Assembly (NCBI GenBank): GCA_025765615.1
Contig: JAIVFJ010000011.1
Span: 434,001-498,000, forward strand
Origin: Zopfochytrium polystomum
Taxonomy: Eukaryota > Chytridiomycota > Chytridiomycetes > Chytridiales > Chytridiaceae
Length of the DNA: 64,000 nucleotides
Direction: 5' to 3'
In this document: positions 36,301-48,198 of the stretch, piece by piece
Layout: each line of letters starts with the position of its first letter
Numbering within the stretch: position 1 is the first letter of the stretch
Program-made: the position numbers and the translations under genes
Notes under the pieces: model-generated
The model's database searches: none
Told to the model about the DNA's origin: nothing
The model's input: only the letters and a program-made list of their open reading frames with translations

Positions 36301-39300
36301 TGATGATGACAAGGTTATTTGGGAGGCGAGCGGCACAGCAACAGGCCGCGTCCGCAAGGGCAGCGAATCGACCCTGGACCCTCCGCTGCGCCGCTTCGAA
36401 GCCATCTCGAGCCCGTCTCTCCGCTTCCACCTCCTCCTCCAACAAGACGGCGACCTCATCCTCTGGGACCGGTCCACCGGCACCCGCGTCTGGTCCTCAA
36501 ACACCGCTAACTCGCTCGCAAACAGCCTCACCCTCCGCAGCGACGGCACTCTGTCCCTCTACGCAGACCTCGGCGGGAACAAGACGAGGCAGTGCTGGAC
36601 GTCCGGAGGCGCCTCCCCGCGGTCGCCGCCAAGGTCAGACAATCGCAACTATGTCGTCTGCGTCCAGGACGACGGCAGGGTGGTCGTCCTTAGGGACTCA
36701 ATCGACGTTGTCTGGTCGAACGACGATGTCGCCGAATCCGCCCGCGGCGACGGAATGGGCGCGCGTCTCAATTTGATGCCCCGCTCCTTCCGTCACCGCC
36801 CAGCGGCGTTTGTCTTAAACGACCGCGTCGCGCCAAAGAGGCTTGTTAACCTCCATACAATGCGCGTCGAGCGGCGCGACGAGGGCAAAGAGCCTCCCGG
36901 GGGGTGGGAGGAGTATGCCGCCGTTTCTTACGTGTAAGTTCTGTTCACCCTCCTTAGCAATGCCAACAAAGCACCTCATCTTGTCTTTCCCTTTGCCCAG
37001 ATGGGGTTACGTCGAGATGCATGATGGGTCCAAATATGGCGTCAACTGGCCAGTGCCGCACGCAGCAATTGAAGAACTTCAATTTAAACTGGACGTTTGG
37101 TGAGTGTATTCAACCGTAATGGACTCAACTGAATTCTCAAATAATCTTTGCTTTCTTTTAGCCGGGACTGCGGCTACAAGTACGCCTGGGTTGATGTTCT
37201 TTGCCTGAACCAAGGCTCCGACGAACAAAGCAAAGCCGAGCGGTACTCTGAGCTCCCACTGATGGGCTCCTACTACGAACACGCGCGCGGCTGCTTTGCC
37301 TTTGGCCCGCCCAAAGAAGTGATTGACGTTGGCGACGGGCCGGCCGCCTTGCTTCCAGATTTCTCGGTCGTCCGATCGATGGGCAAGGCCGCGTCCCTCG
37401 AACACGTCCTCGCTCTCACCGCCGAAGTGAACCGGCTGTCCCGCAAGTACAACTTTGGCGAGAAGTGGACTGGCTTCAGCCGCAACGACGCTGGACTCAT
37501 CACCCGCTGGTGCGATACCAAGCTCCTCAAGATGAACCTCAAGTCGGAGATGGAAGCCTTTGCACGCGCATCGGTCGCGTCCTCCAGCGAAAAGGATGCT
37601 GCGGTCGGAACGGATGCTATGGCGCTCGTTGTGAGCACTCTGAGAAACCTTTTGGAGCTTTTTGCCAGAAGCGATTGGTTTGGGTGAGCTGATTTTTATT
37701 TTTTCTTTTTGTTTTGCGTGGGCTGGCATCTTTTTCTTTTTGAATTCTCCACAGATGCAACCGTCATTAACTGTACCGAATACATTTGGCTCATAAGCCG
37801 CATTTGGACCTTCCAGGAGTGCCTCCTCCCCGACAGCGTTGCGATGGTTGTGAAAATCATGGATCGAAAAGAAAACAAGATTGTCCCGTGCGCCGTCGAC
37901 ATGGACGCCATGGCACTGGCCGCCCAGGAGCTCCAGTTCAAGGGCCTCGACATTCTGAACACCCAGGCATTGCGCTCCGATATCGTCAAACTGAAAGGGC
38001 TTGTCATGATGCACGTCAGCCTCGGCCAAGGGCTGCGCCAGAGCTATTATCTCGAAGATCGCTTGTTTGGTTGGTAGTTCACTCTACATTATTTTTGTTT
38101 ATGTTGGACTTTGAGGCCAACTGCTTGACAACTCCTTTCGGTTCAGGCGCTCTGGGTCTCCTTCGTCGAAAGTTCCCATTCCGCCAGTTATATGGGTCAC
38201 ATCCGAACTTGCTTAACGCGCAGGTTGCTTGGCATTCAGTAAGTTTTGGTTACCACGAATATGAACCGGAGAAAGAAACTTAGACCACACCTCAGTCGCA
38301 CCACGAAGACCACATTGGACTCGAGAGCATCCTCCTTCAGCGCGACTGGTCCTTCCTGACCGGCCGGTTCCCCGCCGGAACCAAGATTGGCGCCGGCGTT
38401 CCCGTCCCAAAAGCATGGCTCGCCCCCGACGGCTTCGGGGTCGAAGCCCGAGTCATCCAGGTCGCCAACCGCTACCGGCCCAGCCAGCGCGCCCGCTGGG
38501 TCTGGGCGAGTCCGAAAATGCCGTCCATGACCGGCCCCGCCGTTCTCATGCCCTGCCGCCGGCTCGATCGCAATGAGCGCCCGCTCGTCTTTGTCGTCAC
38601 CAACCCCGCGTCAGGTTTGACCCTCCAGGTCAAGAGCAAGTCGTGGAACTCGGAGACTGTCCTCTCCGTTGGCGCGCGGCTGCCCACGGATCTGAACGAG
38701 ACGCAACGGTTTGAGCTGCGCTTGATTGAGAAGGGTAGCCCCATCCACAAGGAATCGGCAATACAGGGACGCATTGTTTCGATGTGGCACTCGAGAGAGC
38801 TGGCCAGAGAGAAGGAAAAAATCACCGAGGTATGGAGATTAAGGCTTCATCTCCGCTGCCGGTTTATTGACTCTCAAACTTCAAATCACAGTCATGGTTC
38901 ACCCCAGAAGACGACGAAGAGGCGTTCAACGAAGGCGTCATATTTGATTTGACAGAGTGCTTCCAGCCGCTGTCTGGCGAGACGACCATCGACCTGCGCA
39001 GCGGCCACTACCGCGCAGTTCCCGGCCGCATCTTTGTGGGCGGCGACGCGTTCCTGGCAACCACGGAGTTTGAACTCGCCAAGTCCCCGCACCTCGTCAC
39101 CAGCCGCGGCGGCCCCAAGAACGGCTGGGACCGCCTCTGGCTGCTCAGCGAGGCCCCCGAAGATTTTGACACCCGCGGCATCACCGACAACGACTGGGCC
39201 ACCGGAATCCGCTGGACCGCGTTCCTCCTCCGATCGTTTGGCGTCACGGGGCCGGAGGACGCGGATGCCTATGCGCGAGCCGCTGCGTTCTCAATACAGA

Positions 39301-41817
39301 AGGCCGCGTCCGCCACTCAGGCGGACTTGTACTCCGCCCGCACGGCTTTTGATGAGAATGCCATCATCGCGTCGTCGAGCCACACCAAAGAGATCCAGCC
39401 GCCGACCGACGGTCCGCTAAGGTATTCCTCTTTGAACCTCGCATTACTCCACCCTACTTTCCTCCTCTCATTTTCCAATCGACAAAGTGCTAATTTGTTC
39501 CCCACCTTCCCATCCGTCACAAGGAAGATCAAACTGCGCGTGAGCCAAACAATCGGCGACGAGGAGTACTTCTGGCAAGCCGTGGGCAAGGAGCGCGGGA
39601 GTCAGATCACTCTCAGCGAAGACGTGCCCACGCGAGACATCCAGCTGTTTGAGCCAGAGCTCGTCGACGACCCGGCTGCATTACGGCAGAAAATGTCTCC
39701 GGTCGTGGTGTCGCCTGACGCGCCGCCGCCGGTGCTTGTTCGGTTGAAAGCACCTTCGGGGTTATACTGCGAATGCTCGGATAAGGTGTGCACTTATACG
39801 CTTTATTTCCCCCTTCCAATTCGTTTCTTCTCATATTACAACAATTTTTTCGTGAAAGATCCTTCGGCAGGAATTGCGAAAGGACCACGACGAAGAGGCG
39901 TGGGAAGCCGGGCAGATATTCGACCTGTCCGAGCTCCTGAGTCTGAATCTTACACCCTTGAACGTTCCCTGCTACCAAGGCCACATCAAAATGGCAAGCG
40001 GGCAGCTGCTGTACAAGCCAGTCAAGCGTATGGCGGACGCCGGTTTCACTATTTGGTATGACAAGCGCATCACGCTGAAGCAAGGAAACTACCTCTGGCG
40101 GCTGTTCGAATACGTTCCCGAGACACTCCCCCTCCCTAAGCAGCTCCCGCGAGACTTTCCCGTCAGCGACGGCTTTTTCGTGCGCGAGCGCGTCGAGAAC
40201 GGCAACGTCCTCGGCTTGGCATTCTCCAAAACGGACAACGACGACTGGTACGCCGCCGAGATCCCCGGCATGTTTAACCTGCGCACGGACGAGCTCGTCG
40301 TCAGGCTCGGAAACACAAAGTTTGGGTGGGACTCGTGGAACTCCGGCACCTACCAAATCGACGCCAGAATGGGACTCGCCGAGCTCAAGCCCGGATCTCA
40401 GAACCAGTCGTTCCGCGTGGAGCTGGTTCAGGACCCCGTCGGCCTCTTGCGAGCGGTTGGTTTTTCGTGGGCAGGGGATCGTCCCCCGATGCTGGCGCGC
40501 ATCCACTTGAGCAACGAGCGTCTTTCCTGCCAGGTCACTAAACATCAGGTAGGGGGCCATGACGATGCTTCGACGGACTCATTGCTTTATTAATTGGACT
40601 GTTGCTCTTTAATTGTTCGTCACATTAAGGGAATGATCCGATCGCTCAGAATTTCTGACGACGTGGAGGCGTGGTACAGCGGCCAGATTTTCGACCTCAC
40701 CAGTGTTTTGGACCGTAAATTAACGACGGGGAAGCCGCGGAAAGGAAGCATTCGCGTTCGCGGAAAAGACGTGATCGTTCTTGGCGACGTCAACAGCCGA
40801 TCGCCCGTCTCCCTGTCGAGGGGCGGGCAACGCAAAGGCGAGCACTCTGTCTGGACTTTTGAGCTCCGGGCGCCGAAGAAGGCACCCAGCAAACCCGACC
40901 TGAGCTCTCCGTTACTGACGTGGGCGCTGCACCGCTTCGACAAGACGGACGCTGCGGGGTCGCGCTTCTTGTCGTACCTCTTCTCGCTGGAAGACAGCAA
41001 CGGGACCGCGCGGCTTGGCGCCGACCGCCGCGCTGTCGCACCGCTCTCCCAGCAGCCAGGCCGGGAGCCGATCCCCGCGGTCGTCGCAAACTCGTTTGCC
41101 TGGTCGACCACGGTGCCAGAGTCAACCTGGGACCGTCTTTTCCAGTTCCGTCTGCAGCCAGTGAACACCGGCAGCGGCGGCGCATACCACCACCTCGAGC
41201 GCGAAACCGCTCGTGTCCGCGGACGTATCGTGTCGCGGGCGAATCCTTCGCTGTGCCTCCAGGCCGCGGTCGCCATGGTCCATGCCGCAGAATCAAGCTC
41301 CGAGCAGCCGCATCTGGCCGAAGAACCCTTTCTCGCAGCCGCAGCGACCACTACCACATCCCCCCCCACCGCCATCACATTTGCCCCATGCATCGGCGAC
41401 CCGGCCGCGGCTCTCCGCGCCGGCCAGATTTTTGACCTCACGGAGCTCGCCCACACGGGCGCCGGCCGCATTTTTGTCTGCGACGGCTCGGTCGGTGCCG
41501 GCCCCTCCCGCGTCCTGCAGTTCGGCGGTGACGGCAGCGATGCAGCAGCACCCGTTGCAGTGCCTGTCGGCGCCGCCTCGTCGGGCTCCGGCGAAAGAGA
41601 CTCGCGGCAGCAGTGGCGTCTGGCGGCGACGGGCGTGGCGTCTAGCTGGCGCTGGGACGGCGCGGCGCTGATCTTAGGCGCGGACTCGATGCGGGACGAG
41701 ACGGACACCGCTTTGGTGGACCATCTGCTCGGCGACGAGCCGGTCGCGCCGCGCCCACTCGAGCGCATCCTCGTCGCCGTTGTCGACGACGCGGTCCCTG
41801 AGACGGTGACTCGTTGA
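33332..41817 (+). CDS. Giant bulb-lectin repeat / HET-domain fusion protein
   Basis: Ten exons: 33332-36933, 37001-37099, 37162-37683, 37798-38069, 38147-38223, 38296-38829, 38892-39421, 39524-39785, 39859-40548, 40630-41817. Total 7776 nt, 2591 residues, every junction in phase. Residues 1-1140 hold nine bulb-type (D-mannose-binding-like) lectin modules alternating two forms, for example FHLVLQEDGDLVLWDR and YRFVFEANSDLALYE, with a ~241-residue double period. Residues ~1194-1420 form a HET domain: YAAVSYVWG, YAWVDVLCLNQ, MGSYYEHARGCFAFG, RIWTFQECLLPD. Residues ~1700-2591 contain four copies of a module marked AWxxGQIFDLxEL (near 1716, 1980, 2209, 2459). No signal peptide or membrane segment, so a cytosolic protein is expected. 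HET domains trigger programmed cell death in fungal allorecognition; linking one to a lectin array suggests a recognition/effector protein. The ligand and outcome are inference. Confidence 0.85.
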
Positions 41818-41979
41818 AACCAAAAAAAAAGAGAAAAAGATGGGTGGCCTGTGCTGGAGAGACGGGCAAGAAAAGAAGGGTGCCGCCTCTCTGGACAAGC
41901 GCTGTTTTGGCGTCTTCTCGACATAGTATGTAACAAACCAAGTATTTTTGCCTTACTATTTTCATTCATTCTATGGATG

Positions 41980-41985
41980 AATAAA
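41980..41985 (+). terminator. Candidate polyadenylation signal AATAAA
   Basis: AATAAA lies about 165 bp after the lectin-HET stop codon, on the sense strand, and fits a normal fungal 3' UTR length. Confidence 0.45.
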
Positions 41986-42146
41986 GGACAAGTAACCCTC
42001 TTGAGATGCACTCTGACATGGACTTTCTCTTGGTATGGCGTGCGGTGCATGCCGCATCTGCACTTTATATTGTGTGCAAGTCGCAATATACGAACTGTCA
42101 GGAAGAAAACGGACATATTCAGACAACCCTACCCAAGCAGCAAAAC

Positions 42147-42218
42147 GGGGCTCGCCGGGGATTGAACCCGGGACCTCCTCCACCCGAAGGAGGAATCATA
42201 CCACTAGACCACGAACCC
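42147..42218 (-). tRNA. tRNA-Pro (anticodon CGG)
   Basis: On the minus strand the 72 nt read as a standard cloverleaf: acceptor stem GGGTTCG pairing with CGAGCCC (one G-U), D-loop with GTCTAGTGGTATGA, anticodon arm CCTCC-TTCGGGT-GGAGG with CGG at loop positions 3-5, and T-arm CCCGGGTTCAATCCCCGG. The anticodon is CGG, proline. No intron interrupts the anticodon loop. Spacing and conserved bases match eukaryotic tRNA-Pro genes. Confidence 0.93.
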
Positions 42219-42649
42219 ATGGAAAGAAGTATGATTTGCTGGCAATCCAACCTTAAAATTTAAGGATCGGATGTAGACAGAACCTTCGCCACTATGGGTA
42301 GGAGGCGCAATATATGTATCTCACGCCCATTTGCCCTGCCGTTGGCTCCATGAAGGGGATGCAGTGGAGGCGACAGAGCCGGTTTGCAACTGCACGTGGC
42401 TTTGACTGTTTGTCTTTCATGGGCAAAGAAGACGCAGATTGTAAGCTCATCGAGCTCGCCCGCGTCTCCAGCCATGTACTCCGAGTGCGCGTCACTCTTT
42501 CTCCAGTGGGCCGGTCTTCCGCGTGCCTTCTGCATGCCGTTCGACCTCACTCCGCGTCCGCGCGTGCGCGGACTGCCTTCAACGCGGAACTGGGCACTCG
42601 CTCTGAGTGGGGGACGAACCCGAAGATCTGGTTGCAGCGTTCCCTTCGT

Positions 42650-43217
42650 TAAAGGCCAGCGGCGAATGACATCGAAGCCACTACCTTGTCCGAAGGGATG
42701 ATGAGAAAGAGTGGGGAGAAAGGATCGCGTCCGAGCAAGGCGAACGGGACGGTCTAACCAACGTCCTCGCCTTGCTGCGCGCAGAGTCCAACGCCATGAC
42801 TCAGGTTGAGCAGGCCTTCTCAAAGTTGGAAAAACGCAAGCTGCAGTGGTGGCCGAACGACTGGGTGCTTCAGCCGCGACTCGCAGAGGCAGAGCGCGCC
42901 TTCCGCGCTCTCTGTGGCCAGCGGAACTGGAGGCGGACCTTGAAGAGGCCATCAAGAGCGGGAGCGAGTTTCGCAAACTGCGGCAAGACATCAAAGAAAC
43001 CTGCTGGTGCCGAACAGCGCAGCGGGTACGCTTGGCCGTGGAGGAGGCGACCGGGATTAAGCAAGAAGCTCTGGAGAAGCGATTAAATATAGTCGCTGCG
43101 CAGGAGGCTCTGAAAATGCAACTGAAGGTCGCCCCTGCGCGGGACGCTGTTGAGCAAGGGCTTCATGCAAAAAGCTACGATGAACATTTACCCGAACTGG
43201 AGGAGAATTTAGAGTGA
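42650..43217 (+). other. Possible coiled-coil coding remnant with frame change
   Basis: One frame reads ERIASEQGERDGLTNVLALL, then QVEQAFSKLEKRKLQWWPND up to about 42915; the neighbouring frame continues with ELEADLEEAIKSGSEFRKLR, TGIKQEALEKRLNIVAAQEA and ends at 43217. Both parts are charged, Leu-heptad-like and would form one coiled coil if a frame change near 42915 were bridged. No intron fits cleanly, so this is either a decayed gene or one with an assembly indel. No family recognised. The rest of 43218-43827 holds no clear gene. Confidence 0.3.
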
Positions 43218-43827
43218 ATTTGGAAAAGCTCATTCCAAGAATTCGAAGATATGGACGATCCATATCCTACTGGAAGATGGTTATCCCGCCAGGAGTCCGC
43301 GGAGGTGATCAAATCTGCAGTGGTTGATGAGATAAAGCTTGTCTAGAGAGTTCTCATGTGGAATCGCGACGGAAACAAGGTGGGACCCTCGGGGTGCAGC
43401 TTCTAGCCGAGGCCACGCCCAAAGTGCGGACAAGCGAGCTGAGAATAAAGGTACGAGGGGTGGCAGGTCCGCAGGTCGAAAGTCTTCTACTGCATTGAAG
43501 AAGCAAGAACCCGCTGCCCTGAAGACGAAACTTGAAGCGCATTTGAGAGGCCGCATCGAGGCCGAATGCAGAAATTCTCATCTCTTGCTTCAATCAAAGA
43601 ATTAAGTGCATCGATATGAGAACTGGCTTGGAATGGAAACGCCGATCGATAATTCTTTGCTTCTATTTCTGGGCTTGCACTCAGTCAATTTGCTCCATTA
43701 AAATTTTACACGCGAAAAAAGCACAACATGAATCTAGTGTTTGTAGAAAGAAAATGAATCGGCTCCGCCGTGACTCCAATTCTCGCGGGCAGCGCGTCTT
43801 GCAGCATCGTTATACTCACGCTTTAGC

Positions 43828-44939
43828 TCACACGTACTGGTAGTTCGCGTAGCTGCACAACGGATGATCAGTGTCACGTCTTGTCATAGAGCAAATTGCT
43901 CTCACCCGTACTGGATCTTGTCCCTGTTGATCCGCCACGCTTCCCCAAGCAGGCTCTCGCTCGCCCGCTCCCGCCGCGCGATTCGTACAAATAGCAGCGC
44001 CGAGAACACGATCCCGATAAACTCGACCACGCCCAGTCCAACACCGGCGCCGCCAATGAGCGAAAGGGAGGAGCGGAGGGCGTCCAAAAGGACGGAGTAG
44101 CAGGGGTTTGGGTAGCCGAGGGTAAGCGGGCAGTCGGTCGCCGGCACAGAGAGGGTGGTGGGGGTGCGGTAGCCGCAGCATTGGAACTGATATGCAGTGG
44201 GGGAAAAGTGTTGATGATCAACGAGGGAAATCAAAGGAAAGAAAAAACATTTCGGTGGGAGGTAACGAACAGTGTGTTCGATTTGGAGGATCGTGTTCGT
44301 TGACGCCGTCGTGTTGTCCGCGATCAGCTTCTCCCACTGCCTTTCAACGAGATCGGCCACCTTTCCCAAGGTTCATCAGATTCGAATATTTGCATAAAGT
44401 TAGTAAAGGACCCCGGCCTCACCGCGTCTCGCTTCACATACGCCGCACCGCCGACACCCAGCTCCAGCACCACCAGTGCACATAGTAGCCCAAAGTACGT
44501 CTTGAGCATCATGCCCTTCTCGTTCGCCGCACCAAAGCACCCGAGGAACGATACGACCACAACCACGATCCCGACGCCGAGGGAACCCGCAGCGATCGTA
44601 GTTGAGAGGTGAATCAGGTCACCGGTGGAGGGTGCTGAGACTTGAAGATAGGCGCCCGCGGCGATGAGAAGGATGCCAGCGAGCTAGTGGGGAGTATTTT
44701 TCCGTTGATCAGTGGGAGGGTGGGGATGACGGCAAAGTGGGTACGCGAGTTTTTGGACGAGGAGCGAGGAGTTGAGGAATTGGGGCTAGTTTTAGGAAGG
44801 GGCGAGAAAAAGCGTTCCACTTTACCAAGGCGAGAAAGTTGATGAAAAGCAGCAAGTTCTTGACGATCATGAACCCGCCAACGGTCCAGAAGGTCTCCTT
44901 GTTGAAAGAGAAGGTAGTGATGCGCGAGAGGAAGGGCAT
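43828..44939 (-). CDS. Tetraspanin-family membrane protein
   Basis: Five exons (44826-44939, 44423-44683, 44271-44360, 43906-44186, 43828-43852) give 256 residues with exact phases. Four hydrophobic segments: GGFMIVKNLLLFINFLALVK (TM1), LAGILLIAAGAYL continuing into the small loop, GIVVVVVSFLGCFGAANEKG (TM2 with the conserved GCFGA turn), TYFGLLCALVVLELGVGGAA (TM3), and GVVEFIGIVFSALLFVRIA (TM4). The large loop carries the diagnostic FQCCGY (CCG) motif plus further cysteines (DCPLTL, NPCYSV). Tetraspanins organise membrane microdomains; in pathogenic fungi some are needed for penetration structures. The last exon is only 25 bp (ends YANYQYV); reading through its donor would stop one codon later, so the C-terminus is slightly uncertain. 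Confidence 0.88.
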
Positions 44940-45048
44940 GGTTTGGGGGAGGGGCTGTGCCGTGGTAGTGCTCTGTACAGTTGGGTACGGCGGGCGTGGA
45001 GGTGCCGCGTCGGTGGGCAGTCCGTCGCGTCGCGTTTGGTTTGTCGGT

Positions 45049-45182
45049 CTTTTTTTTTTTTTTTTTTTTTTGTTTTTCTTCATTTTTTTTTCTTCATTTT
45101 TTTCTTCGTTAGCGCGGACCTCTCTGTCGCTCTCTCTCTCTCTCTCTCTCCCTCACTCTCTCTCTCTCTCTCTGTCTCTCTG
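45049..45182. repeat. Poly-T and (TC)n tracts upstream of tetraspanin
   Basis: A T-rich block (45049-45105) and a TCTCTC run (about 45127-45182) lie 110-240 bp upstream of the tetraspanin start. On the tetraspanin coding strand these read poly-A and (GA)n. Confidence 0.85.
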
Positions 45183-45401
45183 TCTGTCTGCCTATCTCGC
45201 GCTCATGGTTCGATTTTCTTTTACTCAAACCACGCTGTTCACAGCGGCATGCAAAACGGAAACTCCTCGGAGCAGGCCTTGGTAGTTTCAAAGACTGCCC
45301 AACGCCAGGTGATGATTGGCTACTTTTATTTCTCAATAAAATGAGAAACAAAAGGAAAAGGACAAAAAAAAATTTTGTGAAAGACACGATCTTCGCCGGC
45401 T

Positions 45402-47195
45402 TTAGGGACTCTTAGTTCGCTGTGAAGGCGGTGAGGCATCAAAGTGGACCAGGCTGCTCGAAGATGGCAGGGTGTTCTCCTTACGATCTGGAAAGAGGGC
45501 CGCAGCTTTAGCTTTCACCTTGCTGAAGCTCCGAGCAGTTGGGATTGGCATTTCGCATGGGTCTGTGCGAATAGATTTTGTTTGTTTCTTCTCTCCTGCC
45601 GATGACTTAAATATTTTCGGCAGGCGGGATTGTGACCTCAAATCTTCCTCTGCAGTCTTATCAATATAGGTTTTTCCTGATGATACTCTTCCAATAGAAA
45701 ATCCATGCTTTTCATTGGGTATGTTGACATACTTTTCCGCAACCAGAACAGCATTGACTGATGACTTGAGTTCTTCTGCATTTGATTTATCATTCCTTCC
45801 ACATCCACCAGACCTATCCTTTTCCCGCACATGATTGAAGGTTTGTTCAACTGGTTTTGTTCCAAGGCTGCGAGTATTCAAGACTGGGAAAGGAACTTCA
45901 TCCTTTTTCTTTGCATCTTCTGCATCCTGAATATTCTCAGGTAGGCTCAGCAAATTCTTGAGAAGAGCTTTCAAAGCCGCTGCATTCATTAGGACCCCCA
46001 CACAACTTCACTGTTCAGACCAGAGAATTGTGACTTTGTTGCAGTTAGAGGGGATGACAATTCGCTTCCAAGCTTTGCTTGGAAGTAGTGCATGACTTCA
46101 TCACATACTGCCACCTCAGTGTCAAATGCATCATAAAAGCGAGCAATCATGCCAGCAAATTCTGCCTCCTTGGGATAGCCGAGATCAGTAAGCTGTTTGA
46201 TGACTGGTTTGCTAATGCCAGCTGTCCTTGCTCAACATCCATTGCATCATGATCCCACCACTTTCTTGGAAGAATTTTTGAGTCTGAATCTGATTCTGTT
46301 ACTTGTTTCCACGCTTCACTGGGGCTGAGATCTGCAAATTCTTTGAGCTTGAGAAAGATTCGGACCAGTTGTTTGCACTTTAGGTGAGCTGGGTCCTCAA
46401 AAAGGTCAGCAAGTGCTTTCCAGATGGATAATGCTGGTTCTTTGGTGGAATGTGAAGGTCTTTCCAAATGTCCTGTCCAGGAAAGTGTTTCACTTCAAGG
46501 CTTGTTGCCTCCACATCAAGAAAGTCATTCTTCATGTCTTTGAGCAGAAAAAGCTCCTTTGATAGGTTTGCCCTGCTTCCTGACTGCATAAGTTGCTGTT
46601 TAAGTATTTTATAGTCTGTGAGGTGCCATAGACAGTCTCGCAGTGTGCAATCATTGGCAAGCTTGTTACAAATGTCTTCAAGTCCTTCCATTTGACATAA
46701 CCCATCCACAACAGAAGCAAAGCTGGTTCTGCAAAGCTTTTCATACTCCATTCTTTGGCCAACTGCTGCAGTGTGCTTACTTACTTGAATCCATTTCCTC
46801 ATCTCTGCAGAGCCACTGTCATTCATTTTCAGACAATCCTTGCCAGATAATATGATTGATGTAACGGACTTAAGAGTCATTTTGTGCTGCTGAATTAAGC
46901 CTGCTGCTACTTTCTTGGCGTTCTTCCATATATCTTTGTTGGCTGTTTTGAAGCCATGGAGTGCTTCTCTCACCTTCTGTTCTGCAAGACCCTCCTGCGT
47001 TTTGGCAGAATGGAGATTCCTTGTTGTTTCAAAAAGATTCTGTGCAGGCAGTAGGGGTGTTGGCTCAATATCAGCAGTTGTTAGGTTTGAGCAGCCTGGA
47101 TGAATGCTTGCACAGACGCTGAGAAGTGGTCTAATTTCAGCAGTGGGATTTGAGTTGTCACCAGACCAAGCACTGGTGCTCAATCTTTTCCGCAC
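45402..47195 (-). pseudogene. AT-richer island with broken ORFs of unknown family
   Basis: Minus-strand coding potential changes frame at least twice. Segment one (46380-47195) reads ...LHGFKTANKDIWKNAKKVAA and SVTSIILSGKDCLKMNDSGS; segment two (about 46147-46467) has PSEAWKQVTESDSDSKILPR; a third frame near 46010-46220 has AGMIARFYDAFDTEVAVCDE; segment four (45402-46001) is a charged tail with DAEDAKKKDEVPFPVLNTRS. Base composition is visibly lower in GC than the neighbouring genes and the codon bias differs. No transposase, kinase or other motif was recognised. Frameshifts without matching splice sites suggest decay of a single ~590-codon gene, perhaps from a mobile or foreign source (inference). 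Confidence 0.45.
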
Positions 47196-48165
47196 TCATT
47201 TGCAATCAGGTTCGCGAGGTTTTGCCGGACACGACACCGTCGATCACACCGCCTATCACCATCGACAATTCAGAGGCGTCCTTGAAAAACAGTGCCGAGC
47301 CTTCCCCAGTCCCCACCACCAACACCAGACCGAAAAGAAAAATAGCGAGAGAGGATGCCGCCGCCATCGACGTCGGTGCCCACAACGAACCCGCAGACGC
47401 CGGTCCCAAAACAAAGCTCAGCAGGGACTGCCGTTACCGCCATCACCAGTCCCACTGCTTGTCAGCTCAAAAGCTGGCGGTTCGGGTTCAAGTGCGCTTC
47501 CACCGTATACGGAGCCGCAGCGAGTCCTCGTTGGTCCGCGTGTTCCGGGGGGATTGCGTTCCCGACAAAGCCCGGGTTCCAACCTGCAGACGCGATGGAA
47601 AAAAAAGGTGAAGTGCCCTATTTTTTCTCCAATGAGTTGAGAATGCTGCAAACTTCTTACCAGGATGTGTGCTTTGGGGCCGGCACAGATCATCGAGTTG
47701 TACCGCAAGATACTAAATCGAAGGTGATTCCTTTGAAGGTGCGGTCGGCTGGCGAGAAAATTCTCGTCCTTGGGTACGACTCCAACGGATGGTCATCCGA
47801 CGGCAGATTCTAAAAAGGAAAAACCATTGAAGCCAACGCCAAGAATTGTAAGTGCCAGTGCGGAATTGCCGCTACGACGTGCAGTGCCCGATGCTACGCG
47901 TTACTGTCCTCGATGTTTGAGCAAAAGGATACATTTACAGCGGCTTGAGTTCCCCTTTTTCCTGCAAGTTCTGGTTTTCTTTCCAAGTTTTTGAAGTTTT
48001 TGGATATTTCTTCTCCATCATTCAAATTGCGTCACTACTTTCTTTCTACTCGCCTTTTTGGACGTCTGATTTCAGAGCTGTGACCTCACTGTCAGTACAT
48101 TCGCTTGTTACCCTCCTTCGTGGTTATACACTTCCTACAAGCACGTTTATTCCTATTCGAATTAA

Positions 48166-48198
<33 letters not shown>

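Noticed and set aside
36934..37000. End of lectin gene at the exon 1 stop, with a separate HET gene after it
   Set aside because: The GT-AG intron rejoins YAAVSYV with WGYVEMHDG to make the exact HET start motif, so one gene is favoured.
37748..37797. Acceptor at CCACAG (37755) for the HET exon
   Set aside because: It leads to an in-frame stop (CAT TAA); the later acceptor ATAAG restores GRIWTFQE.
42260..42994. 244-codon minus-strand ORF
   Set aside because: Composition is Arg/Pro-rich with no domain, and it overlaps better coiled-coil frames on the other strand.
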